DNA from: Sorlinia euscelidii
GTDB taxonomy: Bacteria; Pseudomonadota; Alphaproteobacteria; Acetobacterales; Acetobacteraceae
Reading direction: 5' to 3' (one strand)
Assembly: GCF_036452155.1 (NCBI RefSeq)
Contig: NZ_JAWJZY010000010.1
DNA: 8,242 nucleotides
The notes under the pieces were generated by a model. The model worked only from the letters and a program-made list of their open reading frames with translations. It had not been told where the DNA came from and did no database searches. Position numbers and translations under genes: made by a program. Of this stretch, positions 7,592 through 8,242 are shown one piece after another. Each line of letters starts with the position of its first letter. The stretch's first letter is position 1.

Positions 7592-8242
7592 CGGCGACTC
7601 AAAGCCTATCGCCCGGCCTCGTCGGCTTTCTTGATCGCGCCCGGTCCGGTGAGGGGGCGCGTCTATTGCGGGAAACCGGCCTGCCGCATCGACGCATGGA
7701 GGCCTGGCGTTATACGAACCCCCGCTCCCTGTCGGAGCAGATTTATGCCGCGCCATCGCATCTGGATGCCGCCGCCCTCTCTGCGCTTCTCAGCACGCTC
7801 CCTGACCTGCCGGGCCGCCGCGTGACTTTCGTCAACGGCGTTCTGGCGGAAGGTGATGCAGGCGCGCATGCGGGGGACCTCGATCGTGAACCGTTCGAGA
7901 CTACAATATCGCCTCTGACGGCGCTGAATCGTGCCCTGCGCCAACCGGGCCTCACCCTTGAAGTCGGGGAGGGGGTTGATGAAGGCACCGTCAGTCTCAC
8001 AACGATGAATCAGCATGAAACGCTGTCCTCGACCCATTTGCATCACCGCATTCATCTGGAACGCGGTGGCGCGTCTCGTCCTTCTTGATTTCCAGAAAGG
8101 TAACGGCCCCTATCTGGCCAATCCCGTCTATGATCTCGATGTGGGACCGGGCGCGACCCTTGCGCATATCCGCATTATCGAGGATAGCCGTGCGGCTGAG
8201 TCCCTTTCCGTGATTGAAGCGCGCGTCGCAGCCGGTGGCGTT
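7588..8242 (+). CDS. sufD: Fe-S cluster assembly protein SufD (partial; probable sequencing frameshift near 8068)
   Basis: SufD is the SufB paralogue that completes the SufBC2D scaffold and helps bring in iron. The N-terminal part shows the family-typical LPHRRMEAWRYTNPRSL at about residues 32-48. As written, the frame ends early at 8088 (166 codons). The mirrored copy at 1-495 has one G fewer at the site matching 8068-8069. With that base removed the frame reads on through LVLLDFQKGNGPYLANPVYD and then LAHIRIIED to the window end with no stop, which is clearly SufD-like. The break is therefore most likely a sequencing error, not a pseudogene. The start overlaps the sufC stop (ATGA), with GGAAGG at 7576-7581. 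Full SufD is about 400-450 residues; the C-terminal half, with the residues equivalent to E. coli C358 and H360, lies outside the window. Confidence 0.92.

Larger units (their letters stand above)
4061..8083 (+). repeat. Right arm of a ~4 kb inverted repeat (mirror of 1-3998)
   Basis: This is the better-preserved arm. All complete genes in it read through with family-typical lengths: the regulator 156 aa, SufB 498 aa and SufC 256 aa. It carries only one evident error, an extra G near 8068-8069 in sufD. The 159 bases from 8084 to 8242 have no partner because the left arm reaches the window edge at base 1. Annotation of the locus should be taken from this arm, using the left arm to correct the sufD frame. 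Confidence 0.97.

Noticed and set aside
7334..7756. 140-residue minus-strand reading frame, also mirrored at 327-749
   Set aside because: It is antisense to sufC and sufD, which have clear family motifs. It resembles no family I recognise and appears twice only because of the palindrome.
7663..8055. 130-residue minus-strand reading frame, mirrored at 28-420
   Set aside because: It lies wholly antisense to sufD with no convincing ribosome binding site or family resemblance, and is a shadow frame in GC-rich coding DNA.
1..8083. Two functional divergent copies of the suf operon
   Set aside because: Four of the five left-arm genes are frameshifted by homopolymer losses only, with no substitutions, and both arms share the same truncated DUF445 end. 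This fits an artefact better than a duplication.
8060..8090. Programmed frameshift in sufD
   Set aside because: No classical slippery heptamer followed by a structure is evident, SufD is not known to use frameshifting, and the left arm shows the frame intact.

Overview
The window is an almost perfect giant inverted repeat. Bases 1-3998 are the reverse complement of bases 4061-8083, around a centre near 4030 with a loop of about 62 bases. Every gene in the right half therefore appears again, in reverse, in the left half. Comparing the arms by hand I find no base substitutions, only 25 one-base length differences, and in every one the left arm is the shorter. Twenty-four of these are homopolymer contractions that break reading frames in the left arm. 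The 25th is an extra G in the right arm that breaks sufD there. This pattern fits a fold-back (inverted chimera) read or assembly artefact with one poorly polished arm much better than a true gene duplication. I cannot exclude a real palindromic duplication from sequence alone.

The gene content is ordinary and clear. The right arm reads left to right: the C-terminal part of a DUF445 (YjiN-type) membrane-associated protein (to 4731); a gap of about 115 bases with a plausible promoter and dyad; an Rrf2-family SUF regulator (4847-5317); sufB (5314-6810); sufC (6821-7591); and the start of sufD (7588 to the window end, with a probable sequencing frameshift near 8068). The regulator overlaps sufB by ATGA, sufB and sufC are 10 bases apart, and sufC overlaps sufD by ATGA, so this is one tightly packed operon. 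SufB, SufC and SufD form the scaffold/ATPase complex on which Fe-S clusters are built. The Rrf2 protein, with three conserved cysteines, probably senses Fe-S or iron status and controls the operon. The usual downstream partners (sufS, a SufE/SufU-type sulfur carrier, SufT or an A-type carrier) would lie beyond the right edge.

The left arm holds the mirrored copies on the minus strand: sufD (1-495, intact frame but cut by the window edge), sufC (492-1261), sufB (1272-2754), the regulator (2751-3218) and the DUF445 fragment (3332-3998). All but sufD are frameshifted by the contractions.

The order Rrf2 regulator-sufB-sufC-sufD, moderately GC-rich coding sequence and the protein sequences suggest a proteobacterium, most likely an alphaproteobacterium and possibly an acetic acid bacterium. 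That assignment is a guess from recall, not a search. I see no RNA genes, insertion sequences, CRISPR arrays or convincing new system. The noteworthy signal is the palindrome itself and what it says about the reliability of this contig.
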